From contig DNNJ01000367.1 in the NCBI GenBank assembly GCA_003487955.1, positions 1 to 17,605 of the forward strand: 17,605 nt of DNA, read 5' to 3'. The notes under the pieces were generated by a model. The model worked only from the letters and a program-made list of their open reading frames with translations, ran no database searches and was not told the DNA's origin. Positions 6,752-14,027 of this stretch are shown here, in pieces. How positions within the stretch are numbered: the first letter of the stretch is position 1; each line of letters opens with the position of its first letter. The position numbers and the translations under genes were made by a program. This DNA is from Clostridiales bacterium (lineage in GTDB: Bacteria > Bacillota > Clostridia > Tissierellales > Sedimentibacteraceae).

Positions 6752-7923
6752 TGAATTTTAAAAAGGATGTTTGTGTAATAGGCGGGGGTGTCATGGGTCT
6801 TGCTGCTGCTTACTACCTTCTTAAGGCAGGTAAAACTGTTGTTGTTTTAGAAAAAGCAGAAGTCGGCAGTGGTGCATCAAGCTCCTGTGACGATATGATA
6901 TTGCTTCAGTCAAAAAAACCGGGTATTGCATTAACATTAGCTATGGAAAGCCTTGAAATGTATAAAGAATTACCTGACGAGTTAGGTGCGGATATAGGTT
7001 TTCTATCATTGGGGGGAATGATAATTATAGAAGATGAGAAACAGCTTAAAATTATGGAGGATTTTGTTAAGCAGCAGGTTTCTTACGGACTTGATGTAGA
7101 AATTGTAGGCAGGGATACTCTTTATAAAAAGCAGCCACATGTGGCTCGGTATATGATAGCTTCCACATACAGCGCAACGGACTCTCAGGTAAATCCATTA
7201 TTGCTTATGAGGGCATTTTTACGCAATGGAATTAATATGGGGATGGACGTACTTAGATACACACCTGTACAAGAAATTAATCAAACAGGTGATCATTGGA
7301 TGGTAAAGGGAGAAAACGGAGTTAATGTGGAATGTGACAGCATTGTTATTGCAGCAGGTGCCTGGTCAGCACATATTGGTGAATTAATGGGGATTGATAT
7401 CCCTATAAGACCTATAAAAGGTCAAGTTGCTGTTACTGAACAAATTGCACCAATAGGAGAAACAAATTGCTGGACTGCTGCTTATATCGCATCAAAACAC
7501 GATCCATCCATAATGCCTGACAGAAGTGAATATGACAAAGAAATCGGGTTAGGCTTTGCTTTTTCAAGAACCAGCGAAGGCAACTATCTTATAGGAAGCA
7601 CTCGTGAGAATGCAGGTTTTGACAAGACTACAAATTTTAAAGCAATTGCAAGAATGTTAGAACAAACACGTCAGTATTTTCCGATAATGAACAAAGTGAA
7701 TATAATTCGTACCATGGCTGGCTTTAGACCGGGTACAAAGGACGGAAGCCCTATCATTGGTGAGGTTGATGGTTTTCCGGGTTTATTTATAGCAGCAGGG
7801 CACGAAGGGGATGGAGTAGCACTTTCGCCGATTACCGGAAAATCAGTGGCAGAAATGGTATGTGGTGCAGGAGAACATAAAAGATTTGATCAACTAAACT
7901 TAAGAAGATTTTCAAACAATTAA
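6751..7923 (+). CDS. FAD-dependent amino/imino acid dehydrogenase subunit (DAO family, HcnC/LhpB/PDH-beta-like)
   Basis: The 390-residue flavoprotein has the N-terminal dinucleotide motif VIGGGVMGLAAAYYL (9-23) and a GSGASSS segment (40-46). IAAGAWS lies near residue 206 and TMAGFRPGTKDGSPIIGEV-type flavin contacts near 320-338. The tail AAGHEGDGVALSPITG is typical of glycine/proline/D-amino acid oxidoreductases. Relatives include the catalytic beta subunit of dye-linked L-proline dehydrogenase, cis-4-hydroxy-D-proline dehydrogenase (LhpB) and HcnC. It would oxidise a C-N bond of an amino or imino acid and pass electrons to the Fe-S/flavin subunits encoded at 10365 and 11541-13462. No signal peptide is seen. 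GGAGG ends 6 bases before the ATG. The substrate is not recognisable from sequence alone. Confidence 0.85.
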   Translation: MNFKKDVCVIGGGVMGLAAAYYLLKAGKTVVVLEKAEVGSGASSSCDDMILLQSKKPGIALTLAMESLEMYKELPDELGADIGFLSLGGMIIIEDEKQLKIMEDFVKQQVSYGLDVEIVGRDTLYKKQPHVARYMIASTYSATDSQVNPLLLMRAFLRNGINMGMDVLRYTPVQEINQTGDHWMVKGENGVNVECDSIVIAAGAWSAHIGELMGIDIPIRPIKGQVAVTEQIAPIGETNCWTAAYIASKHDPSIMPDRSEYDKEIGLGFAFSRTSEGNYLIGSTRENAGFDKTTNFKAIARMLEQTRQYFPIMNKVNIIRTMAGFRPGTKDGSPIIGEVDGFPGLFIAAGHEGDGVALSPITGKSVAEMVCGAGEHKRFDQLNLRRFSNN

Positions 7924-8011
7924 AAATAATCTTATAGAAATAAAATATATTTATTTAAGAAATTGCGCGATTAATCAATCGCCTGTTAAAAAAATAAAGG
8001 AGGGAAAAAGT

Positions 8012-9493
8012 ATGAATTCATCAGGAATAATTATTTGGATTACAACAATTGCATTGTGTGCAGTGTACTTTTTTATTGCTATTAAACAAAAAAAGGAAGC
8101 AGAACTCAGTTTTTCTAATTATGCGATCGGTGGAGGGAAAATACCGTTTTTCTTGCTTTTCTTTACACATTTTGCAAACATTATGGGTGTTGGAAATTTC
8201 ATGGGGCATGCCGGAAGTGCATATATTAACGGGCTGCCGTGGCTTGCTTTTATTGTAGGTGAGCAGGGTTCAAAAATAATATTTGCCATATTCTTTGCAG
8301 GTTTAGCAGGAAGAATGACGTACAATACATTCCCTGAGATGATAGACGACCTTATCACCCGTGATAAAGTAACACGAGCACTTAGTGGCTTGTTAGCCGC
8401 TTCTATTATGATTGCCTGGGTTGGCGGTCAAGGAAAAGCATTTGGTCAACTTTTCGCAACCTTCACAGGGGTTAGTCCGGAGCCAATTATTATAATATTT
8501 ACAATAATGTTTGTAGTATATACAACTATGGGAGGAATGTTGTCTCTTGTGTGGATGGACCTCATCCAAGGGTTGATATGCGTTATTTTCGGCGGAATAT
8601 TCTATATTATCGCATTCTCAAAAATTGATTTCAGTATGGCAGTATTAGGTCAACAATTAGCAGCAGTTGGAAAGGCAGAATTATTTACATTTGCCGGAAC
8701 AGATAAAATAAGTCTGATTACAAAGTTTGTTACAGGTTGTATAGGTATTCTTGTTGCACAATTATACTGGCAGCCATGCTTTGCAGCAAAGAATCCTTTA
8801 ATTGCAAAACGCTCCATGTTTTATGGCGGCGGTGTAGCTATAGTGTATACTGTTCTAACAGCAATTGTGGGATTGATTATACTTACATTAAATCAGGGCT
8901 TGGATGCAAACTCTGCTATGCCTTGGTTTATGCTAAATGAAGTAGCTCCCGTTATAACTATAATGATATTTATATTGGTATTTGCTGCCGGTATGTCTTC
9001 AGCCGACTCAAATCTTAATGCTGCAGCTATATTAATTACCAATGACTTAGTAAGACCATTCAGAAAAAAAGAAATGAGTGACAGTGAGTTGATCAAACTT
9101 ACAAGAATCTTAACTGTTGTCATAGGTGCTGCTGCTGCCTTGGGAGGCATATATGCAAGTACGATTATGAGTTTGTTCTCTAAGGCATATTCTATGGCAG
9201 GAGCAGGATTAGTTCCTTTGTTGGTGATTGGTTTATTGTGGAAAGAAGATAGCAACGCAGAACATACAATGAGTAAGAAAAACAGCAAAATAACGCCATG
9301 GGCAGCCCGTGTGGGAATAGTGGTAGGAGCTGTACTTTCTCAGGTGAAGGCTTTAGGACCAAATGCCGTATTAATTGCATTAGCCGCATCTGCTGTTTGT
9401 ATTATTGTAATATCAATAATGACAAAGAATGTTAAAAATGATCCAAGATTTATAAGTGAAGGAAATGTAAATCCATTGATAAAAGAGTATTAA
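8012..9493 (+). CDS. Sodium:solute symporter (SSS family)
   Basis: The 493-residue integral membrane protein has many hydrophobic helices across its length, consistent with the 13-segment SSS fold. The helix-8 region AAGMSSADSNLNAAAILITNDL near residues 325-346 carries the paired Ser residues of the Na2 site found in PutP and vSGLT relatives. Family members import proline, pantothenate, sugars or other small organic solutes with sodium. It lies 88 bases after the dehydrogenase gene, with an AAGGAGGG site. The short gap contains a six-base-pair hairpin (7967-7972 with 7977-7982) and no clear promoter. The context suggests that it imports the substrate of the dehydrogenase complex, for example proline, hydroxyproline or a related compound; this is inference. 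Confidence 0.88.
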   Translation: MNSSGIIIWITTIALCAVYFFIAIKQKKEAELSFSNYAIGGGKIPFFLLFFTHFANIMGVGNFMGHAGSAYINGLPWLAFIVGEQGSKIIFAIFFAGLAGRMTYNTFPEMIDDLITRDKVTRALSGLLAASIMIAWVGGQGKAFGQLFATFTGVSPEPIIIIFTIMFVVYTTMGGMLSLVWMDLIQGLICVIFGGIFYIIAFSKIDFSMAVLGQQLAAVGKAELFTFAGTDKISLITKFVTGCIGILVAQLYWQPCFAAKNPLIAKRSMFYGGGVAIVYTVLTAIVGLIILTLNQGLDANSAMPWFMLNEVAPVITIMIFILVFAAGMSSADSNLNAAAILITNDLVRPFRKKEMSDSELIKLTRILTVVIGAAAALGGIYASTIMSLFSKAYSMAGAGLVPLLVIGLLWKEDSNAEHTMSKKNSKITPWAARVGIVVGAVLSQVKALGPNAVLIALAASAVCIIVISIMTKNVKNDPRFISEGNVNPLIKEY

Positions 9494-9508
9494 ACCAAAA
9501 AAGTCTTT

Positions 9509-9559
9509 AGCAAATATTGTACATATACTTTTAATATCAAGAATATGTACAATATTGCT
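9509..9559. promoter_or_regulatory. Inverted repeat with TTGTACA cores, likely operator of the downstream regulator
   Basis: AATATTGTACATAT (9513-9526) is exactly inverted at 9543-9556. Adjoining GC bases extend the match if one A is bulged. The 16-base spacer is AT-rich and no T-run follows, so a terminator is unlikely. It lies in the 91-base gap between the symporter gene and the regulator gene. Two inverted half-sites separated by about three helical turns centre-to-centre would suit a dimer-of-dimers. A related palindrome lies at 5513-5526. Confidence 0.5.
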
Positions 9560-9584
9560 GAAGTCAAATAAATTGGAGGAAATT

Positions 9585-10307
9585 ATGCATAGAAAACTCC
9601 AGGAAAAAGAAATTGCCGTATTGGAATCTCTTAAAGCTGCAAATATACCAATGGGATCATGGAATTTGGTTGAAAAGTTGGAAGAAAGGGGTTACTACGT
9701 AAGCTCTGCCACCATAGGAAGAATTCTAAGCAGCCTTGAAAAAAGAGGATTTGCACAAAAGGATGGAAATAATGGCAGAATTATTACTCAAGAAGGGTTG
9801 GATTCATTGAGTAACAGCAAAATAATGAATCATATGAATAAACAAACCCGGACTTTAGAGCAAATGATTTCAACTACAGTATTGGATGATTTTATTATCG
9901 TTTTACAAGCACGCAAAGCTATTGAAAGAGAGACAGCACGTCTTGCAGCAGAAAACATAACAAACGAAGAATTATCAAATATCTACAACATATTAGAAGA
10001 ACAAAGAGAAAAACATAAAATGGACCAATCAGTAGCTGATTGCGATATTTCTTTTCATAGAGCCATAGCTAAAGCTTCAAGGAACAAAATTCTTGAAACA
10101 TTGTACATGATGCTTTTTAGCTATGGACAACAAACAACTTTATTTGAGCATGTGCGAAAACATGTTAATGCAGTCTATATGACTTCTCATACAGATATTT
10201 ATGAAGCATTAAAAGCTCATGATTCAGAACTTGCAGAACAATGCATGATTAGACATATGGACAGTCTTATGGAAGATGTAACAAAGTATTGGGATTTATT
10301 TTATTAA
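9585..10307 (+). CDS. FCD-domain transcriptional regulator with RNase R/NrpR-like winged helix
   Basis: This is a 240-residue predicted DNA-binding regulator. Residues 1-75 form a winged helix (VLESLKAANIPMGSWNLVEKLEERGYYVSSATIGRILSSLEKRGF). It looks more like the HTH found at the N-terminus of RNase R and NrpR than a GntR helix. Residues about 90-230 are an FCD (FadR C-terminal) helical domain. Candidate metal or ligand residues are visible: D and H in CDISFHRAI, H in TSHTDIYEAL, and H in CMIRHMDSL. The ATG at 9585 follows GGAGG by five bases; the open frame extends upstream to 9555 without a site. It probably senses the substrate or product of the surrounding pathway and binds the inverted repeat just upstream. 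Confidence 0.82.
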   Translation: MHRKLQEKEIAVLESLKAANIPMGSWNLVEKLEERGYYVSSATIGRILSSLEKRGFAQKDGNNGRIITQEGLDSLSNSKIMNHMNKQTRTLEQMISTTVLDDFIIVLQARKAIERETARLAAENITNEELSNIYNILEEQREKHKMDQSVADCDISFHRAIAKASRNKILETLYMMLFSYGQQTTLFEHVRKHVNAVYMTSHTDIYEALKAHDSELAEQCMIRHMDSLMEDVTKYWDLFY

Positions 10308-10364
10308 ATACAGTATAGTTATTGGAATGCTGTATTAAATTATAGGAATTTTGAGGTAATTATA

Positions 10365-10658
10365 ATGTGTGATGAATTAATATGCCGCTGTGAGGAGATT
10401 TCTCGCGAGGAAATAGAAGCAGCTATTTCAGATGGTGCAGTAACAATTAATGAAGTAAAGCGTTTTACAAGGGCCGGAATGGGTTTATGTCAAGGACGCA
10501 CCTGCAGAAGACTTGTAGAACGGATATTGTCTGAAAAAACCAACACTCCTCTTAGTGAAATAATACCATCTACTTACCGTCAACCCGTACGCCCTGTACG
10601 GTCGGATTTAATACAGGAACATATTAACAATAAATCTGAAGGAGGGTTAATTGAATGA
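10365..10658 (+). CDS. BFD-like [2Fe-2S]-binding protein (detached C-terminal domain of an HcnB/OoxA-type subunit)
   Basis: The 97-residue protein has the BFD-like cluster pattern C7-x-C9 and C42-x4-C47, with the intervening helices TINEVKRFTRAGMGLCQGRTC typical of the Fer2_BFD domain. The tail contains YRQPVRPV, resembling the R.PvRPv stretch that ends large HcnB/OoxA/LhpE-type flavoproteins. In those relatives this domain is fused to the C-terminus of the FAD/NAD(P) subunit. Here that subunit (11863-12954) ends without it, so the two genes together make up one normal subunit. It follows the regulator gene by 57 bases and overlaps the next gene by four bases (ATGA). Role: one-electron relay in the dehydrogenase complex. 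Confidence 0.83.
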   Translation: MCDELICRCEEISREEIEAAISDGAVTINEVKRFTRAGMGLCQGRTCRRLVERILSEKTNTPLSEIIPSTYRQPVRPVRSDLIQEHINNKSEGGLIE

Positions 10659-11557
10659 ATAACTGGGGAAGAATAATTACAGCTATGGTTACTCCCATGG
10701 ATTCAAGCGGAAATATAAATTATGACAAGGCTGTGGAGTTGGCAAAACATTTAGTTGAACAAGGAACTACGGCACTTGTTATAAACGGAACAACTGGAGA
10801 ATCTCCGACGGTTACATCCGATGAAAAAATAAAGTTGCTAACTATAATAAAATCAGCTGTAAATGTACCTGTAATTGCCGGTGTTGGGACCAATTCTACC
10901 GCTGCTACCATTGAAAATGCAGTTGCTGCAGAAAGTGTTGGAGTTGATGGTCTTTTAGCGGTGGTACCTTACTATAACAAGCCAAATCAAAAATCTCTTT
11001 ATGCTCATTTCGCAGAAACAGCAAAAGCTACGAAATTGCCCATTATGCTGTACAATGTTCCGGGACGTACCGGTGTGAATATGACAGCTGAAACTACTGC
11101 AGCACTTTCTAAGATTTCCAACATTGCAGCGTTGAAAGAAGCTTCCGGGGATTTAAATCAGCTTGCCAAGGTAGTACGTGATGCTGAAGAAGGCTTCTTG
11201 GTTTATACCGGAGAGGATGCTCAAATTCTACCGACATTGGCTGTTGGCGGATATGGTGTTGTATCTGTAACAGCACATGTTGTTTGTAAAGATATCAAGA
11301 ATATGGTAGAACTTTATTTGAATGGCAATATAAATGAAGCAGCAAAAATTCATAGGATGCTTATTAAAATCACTGAAGTAATGTTTATGACAGCAAACCC
11401 TATTCCTGTAAAAGCAGCGCTTAATATATCAGGAATGGATGTAGGTATTACTCGTTTGCCATTAGCAGCACCTTCTGAAGATGTAATAAAAGCACTAAAG
11501 GATTCTATGTCTGAGTTAGGGCTTCTCTTAGGAGGTAACAATGAACAGAATAGTTAA
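10655..11557 (+). CDS. DapA-family lyase/aldolase (4-hydroxy-tetrahydrodipicolinate synthase-like)
   Basis: The 300-residue class I aldolase of the DHDPS/N-acetylneuraminate lyase superfamily has NGTTGESPT (44-52), the Tyr of PYYNKP (106/107), YNVPGRTG (133-140) and the Schiff-base Lys161 in KEASGD. All residues that define a true DHDPS are present, including Thr46/47 and Arg138. By sequence it could condense pyruvate with aspartate semialdehyde. By context it sits inside a proline/hydroxyproline-dehydrogenase-type cluster, where DapA relatives (LhpC) act as 1-pyrroline-4-hydroxy-2-carboxylate deaminases. It is a paralogue of the riboswitch-controlled copy at 14028. It overlaps the preceding BFD gene by four bases and the next gene by 17 bases, so it is translationally coupled to complex subunits. 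Confidence 0.87.
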   Translation: MNNWGRIITAMVTPMDSSGNINYDKAVELAKHLVEQGTTALVINGTTGESPTVTSDEKIKLLTIIKSAVNVPVIAGVGTNSTAATIENAVAAESVGVDGLLAVVPYYNKPNQKSLYAHFAETAKATKLPIMLYNVPGRTGVNMTAETTAALSKISNIAALKEASGDLNQLAKVVRDAEEGFLVYTGEDAQILPTLAVGGYGVVSVTAHVVCKDIKNMVELYLNGNINEAAKIHRMLIKITEVMFMTANPIPVKAALNISGMDVGITRLPLAAPSEDVIKALKDSMSELGLLLGGNNEQNS

Positions 11558-11852
11558 TCATCCAATTTTAGATAAAGAAAAACCTGCAAAGGAAGTAGAG
11601 ATTTTTGTGGATGATAAGCCTATTATTGCCCGTGAAGGAGAAATGATTGCCGCTGCCTTAATTGCTAACGGTATATTTATAAATAGATATACAATACATA
11701 AGCATAAACCAAGAGGAATATATTGTGCTATTGGTCGTTGCACAGATTGTATAATGACTGTGGACGGCATTCCTAATATACGTACTTGTGTAACTGAAGT
11801 TAAAGATGGTATGAGAATTACTACTCAAAAGGGTACCGGAGTTTGGTCTTAG
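11541..11852 (+). CDS. [2Fe-2S] ferredoxin-like small subunit (HcnA/LhpF-like)
   Basis: The 103-residue protein has a plant-type-like [2Fe-2S] motif: C62-x4-C67-x2-C70-x12-C83, in YCAIGRCTDC...RTC. It starts with a beta-rich segment (VEIFVDDKPIIAREGEMIAAALIANG) common to the small subunits of HcnABC, octopine oxidase and D-hydroxyproline dehydrogenase complexes. It relays electrons between flavin centres. The start ATG lies inside the 3' end of the DapA-family gene behind AGGAGG. The stop is 10 bases before the FAD subunit gene. Confidence 0.87.
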   Translation: MNRIVNHPILDKEKPAKEVEIFVDDKPIIAREGEMIAAALIANGIFINRYTIHKHKPRGIYCAIGRCTDCIMTVDGIPNIRTCVTEVKDGMRITTQKGTGVWS

Positions 11853-11862
11853 GAGGAAAGCA

Positions 11863-12954
11863 ATGATTGTAACAGAATTAGCAATAGTCGGTGCAGGTCC
11901 TGCAGGGCTTTCGGCTTCTATTGAAGCACGACGGGCAGGAGTTGATGTGTTGCTCATAGATGAAAATGCACGTCCCGGAGGGCAACTTTTTAAACAAATA
12001 CATAAATTCTTCGGCTCCCGGGCGCATAAGGCAGGAATCCGCGGTATAAATATTGGAACGGAGCTTTTGCGGGAAAGTGAAGAGTTGGGTATTCATATAT
12101 GGCTGAAAGGGGAAGTATGCGGCATTGAAAACGGACACAATCTTTGGGTTGTGCGGGACAGAAACCGCAGTGAAATTGTTAAAGCAAAAAAAATAATACT
12201 TGCTACGGGAGCAACAGAGAATGCTGTAACCTTTCCCGGCTGGGACCTTCCCGGTGTAATGGGAGCAGGTGCTGCACAAACTATGATTAATGTTAATCGT
12301 GTTTTGCCCGGTAGAAAGGTTATAATGTTAGGTTCGGGTAATGTAGGAGTAATAGTTGCTTATCAGCTGATGCAGGCAGGAGCAGAGGTTGTCGCTGTTT
12401 TGGAAGCAGCCCCCGTGCTTGGAGGTTATGGTGTGCATACAGCAAAGGTATCCCGGGCGGGAGTTCCTTTCTATGTATCTCATACCATAAAACGGGCTTT
12501 TGGAACTAATCATGTAGAAGCTGTTGAAATAGTTGAATTAGATAATTCATTTAAGCAAATTCCCGGAACAGAACAAATTCTTGATGCAGACACGGTGTGT
12601 TTAGCAACAGGCTTGACACCACTTACAGAGCTTGCATGGCTTGCCGGCTGTAAATTTAATTTTGTTCCTGCTTTAGGAGGGCATTTGCCTATACATGATG
12701 ATAAGATGCATACAACTCAACCGGACATATTTATTGCAGGTGATATATCCGGAATAGAAGAAGCCAGTACTGCTATGGAAGAAGGAAGGCTTGCAGGTAT
12801 AAATGCAGCCCAAGAATTAGGATATATCAGTGAAGATGAAGCCAAAATACGCACAGATGCAATATGGGATAGTCTAAATTCATTAAGAAGCGGCTATTTC
12901 GGACAGAAACGCCGTGATTCAAAAGATTTAATACTGCAAAGCGGAAAAAGGTGA
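11863..12954 (+). CDS. FAD/NAD(P)-binding oxidoreductase subunit (HcnB/LhpE/PDH-alpha-like), lacking the BFD domain
   Basis: This 363-residue two-dinucleotide-domain flavoprotein has an FAD motif AIVGAGPAGLSAS (7-19) followed by ENARPGGQ (35-41). ILATGATE lies at 112-119 and the second nucleotide motif MLGSGNVGV at 155-163. A C-terminal DIFIAGDISGIEEASTAMEEGRLAG stretch closes the FAD fold. It matches the large subunit of HcnABC-like dehydrogenases. Relatives of about 450-480 residues continue into a BFD-like [2Fe-2S] domain; here that part is a separate gene at 10365. AGGAGG stands six bases before the ATG and the ferredoxin gene follows after four bases. Role: electron transfer from the DAO-type subunit to an acceptor such as NAD(P), ferredoxin or quinone; the acceptor is not known. 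Confidence 0.87.
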   Translation: MIVTELAIVGAGPAGLSASIEARRAGVDVLLIDENARPGGQLFKQIHKFFGSRAHKAGIRGINIGTELLRESEELGIHIWLKGEVCGIENGHNLWVVRDRNRSEIVKAKKIILATGATENAVTFPGWDLPGVMGAGAAQTMINVNRVLPGRKVIMLGSGNVGVIVAYQLMQAGAEVVAVLEAAPVLGGYGVHTAKVSRAGVPFYVSHTIKRAFGTNHVEAVEIVELDNSFKQIPGTEQILDADTVCLATGLTPLTELAWLAGCKFNFVPALGGHLPIHDDKMHTTQPDIFIAGDISGIEEASTAMEEGRLAGINAAQELGYISEDEAKIRTDAIWDSLNSLRSGYFGQKRRDSKDLILQSGKR

Positions 12955-12958
12955 GCAT

Positions 12959-13462
12959 ATGGAACATTCATTAAAAACCACAGGGTCTCCTTCCTTGGAA
13001 GAATTATATAAATCTCCTGCATTTCCAACTAAGGAACAGTTACATAAGGGACCCATTGCCATAATTGAATGCATTGAAGAAATTCCATGTAATCCATGTG
13101 AAGCTTCTTGTCCAAAGGGTGCAATTACAATAGGCGAGTCAATCACAAATCTGCCTGAGATGGATTATGAAAAATGTACTGCTTGTGGTATGTGCATAAC
13201 AGCATGTCCCGGCTTAGCAATTTATATAAAAGACTACACATACGGTGACACAAAAGCACTTTTGTCTTTTCCATATGAATATTATCCTTTGCCTAAGGCA
13301 GGCGACATAGTACAAGCTGTTGACAGGCAAGGAAACTATGTATGTGATGCTGAAGTTATTAAGGTACGCAACCCAAAATCCTACGATCATACAGCTGTTA
13401 TTACAATTGAATATCCTAAAGAGTATTTCGAGGAAGCTGTAAATATGAAGAGAATAAAGTAA
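12959..13462 (+). CDS. Ferredoxin-type 4Fe-4S protein, probable subunit of the dehydrogenase complex
   Basis: The 167-residue protein has two Cys clusters. The second is canonical (C73-x2-C76-x2-C79-x3-C83-P). The first has C38-x5-C44-x2-C47-x3-C51-P, with three extra residues between the first two cysteines. If C38 is a ligand this is an altered 4Fe-4S site; if not, it may hold a 3Fe-4S or a differently ligated cluster. A C-terminal segment (about 100-167, PKAGDIVQAVDRQGNYVCDAEVIKV) has no cysteine motif and looks like a small beta domain for subunit contact. The gene starts four bases after the FAD subunit gene and is followed by a terminator, so it closes the cluster. A similar Fe-S partner occurs, as I recall, in multi-subunit proline dehydrogenase complexes. 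Confidence 0.8.
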   Translation: MEHSLKTTGSPSLEELYKSPAFPTKEQLHKGPIAIIECIEEIPCNPCEASCPKGAITIGESITNLPEMDYEKCTACGMCITACPGLAIYIKDYTYGDTKALLSFPYEYYPLPKAGDIVQAVDRQGNYVCDAEVIKVRNPKSYDHTAVITIEYPKEYFEEAVNMKRIK

Positions 13463-13479
13463 AATGTAAATAGAAAAAG

Positions 13480-13511
13480 TATGACATCAAACCATCCATG
13501 TCATATTTTTT
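13480..13511 (+). terminator. Intrinsic terminator closing the dehydrogenase cluster
   Basis: The stem TATGACAT (13480-13487) pairs with ATGTCATA (13498-13505) around a 10-base loop and is followed by six T (13506-13511). It lies 18 bases after the ferredoxin stop. Confidence 0.88.
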
Positions 13512-13546
13512 CCAAATTTTTCTTGCATAAATAAAAAATATTATTC

Positions 13547-13575
13547 TTGACATTTGAAGTCAACGGTAATATACT
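13547..13575 (+). promoter_or_regulatory. Sigma-A-type promoter of the lysine riboswitch / dapA-dapB operon
   Basis: A perfect TTGACA (13547-13552) and TATACT (13570-13575) are separated by a 17-base spacer. Transcription would start near 13582, about 19 bases upstream of the riboswitch P1 helix. Confidence 0.9.
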
Positions 13576-13600
13576 GGTAGAAATTTAATATTTTCATGGG

Positions 13601-13749
13601 CATATTACAGAGGTTGCGATGATCAAGAGTAGAAGCTGTGCTTCGAAAGGGTGATTCGCCGAAGGGGTCTTCCCTGGGCTTACATTTAACAAATGTGATA
13701 CTGTTTTTATAGGACGCTTCCCAATCCTATAAAAGAGCGCTGTACTATG
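13601..13749 (+). ncRNA. Lysine riboswitch (L-box) aptamer
   Basis: P1 forms between CATATTACAG (13601-13610) and CTGTACTATG (13740-13749), with one mismatch. Inside it, in the correct order, are the conserved L-box elements: AGAGGTTGCG, AAGAGTA, GAAAGG, CGCCGAAGG and CCTGGG. The P5-type hairpin TTTTATAGGA/TCCTATAAAA also closes cleanly. A terminator follows. When lysine binds, transcription should stop before dapA. The downstream genes dapA and dapB are lysine biosynthesis genes, as expected for this class. Confidence 0.93.
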
Positions 13750-13778
13750 CTGGGCAGAAGGTTCGGTGTTTTTGTCAA

Positions 13779-13817
13779 GCGTCTGAGAGCCCTTTTGCTC
13801 TTATGTCGCTTTTTTTT
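13779..13817 (+). terminator. Riboswitch expression-platform terminator
   Basis: GCG.C.TGAGAGC (13779-13790) pairs with GCTCTTA.GTCGC (13797-13809) with one mismatch and one bulge. Eight T follow (13810-13817). It lies 30 bases after the aptamer. Its 3' strand and U-tract also belong to the left arm of the large inverted repeat described next, so the two structures are mutually exclusive. Confidence 0.82.
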
Positions 13818-13988
13818 AATGACCTAACCTAACTGGCGTAGGTCCTAACTCGGATGGCAGGCTCCATCGCAAATTTATTTGCTCCCTTGTGGTCGCATAA
13901 ATTTGGATTGCGCTGCCTCTGACCTACCATCCATTTTTCAGAAAAAACACTCTGAAAAATGGGGTTAGGTCATTAAAAAGCGATATGA
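13801..13988 (+). other. Large multi-branched inverted repeat between the riboswitch and dapA
   Basis: The basal helix pairs 13801-13829 with 13963-13988: 9 pairs (two G-U), then five A-U pairs with three U bulged, then 12 perfect pairs (AATGACCTAACC/GGTTAGGTCATT). Inside are two branches. One has GTAGGTC (13838-13844) with GACCTAC (13921-13927), GGCAG (13856-13860) with CTGCC (13913-13917), and AAATTTAT (13871-13878) with ATAAATTT (13897-13904). The other is a perfect 12-base-pair hairpin (13931-13942 with 13951-13962) with an eight-base loop that abuts the basal helix. No ORF fits. It could be a structured leader RNA or a MITE-like insertion. I do not recognise the family. Confidence 0.72.
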
Positions 13989-14027
13989 AATTATTTTATT
14001 TAAAAATAATTTTAAGGAGAGAAGAAG

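Noticed and set aside
9509..9559. Terminator after the symporter gene
   Set aside because: The inverted repeat is AT-rich with a 16-base spacer and no following T-run, so an operator is the better reading.
5672..13462. Calling the cluster a hydrogen cyanide synthase (hcnABC)
   Set aside because: The subunits are in the HcnABC superfamily, but so are proline, hydroxyproline and opine dehydrogenases; the symporter, DapA and kinase neighbours do not fit cyanide synthesis.
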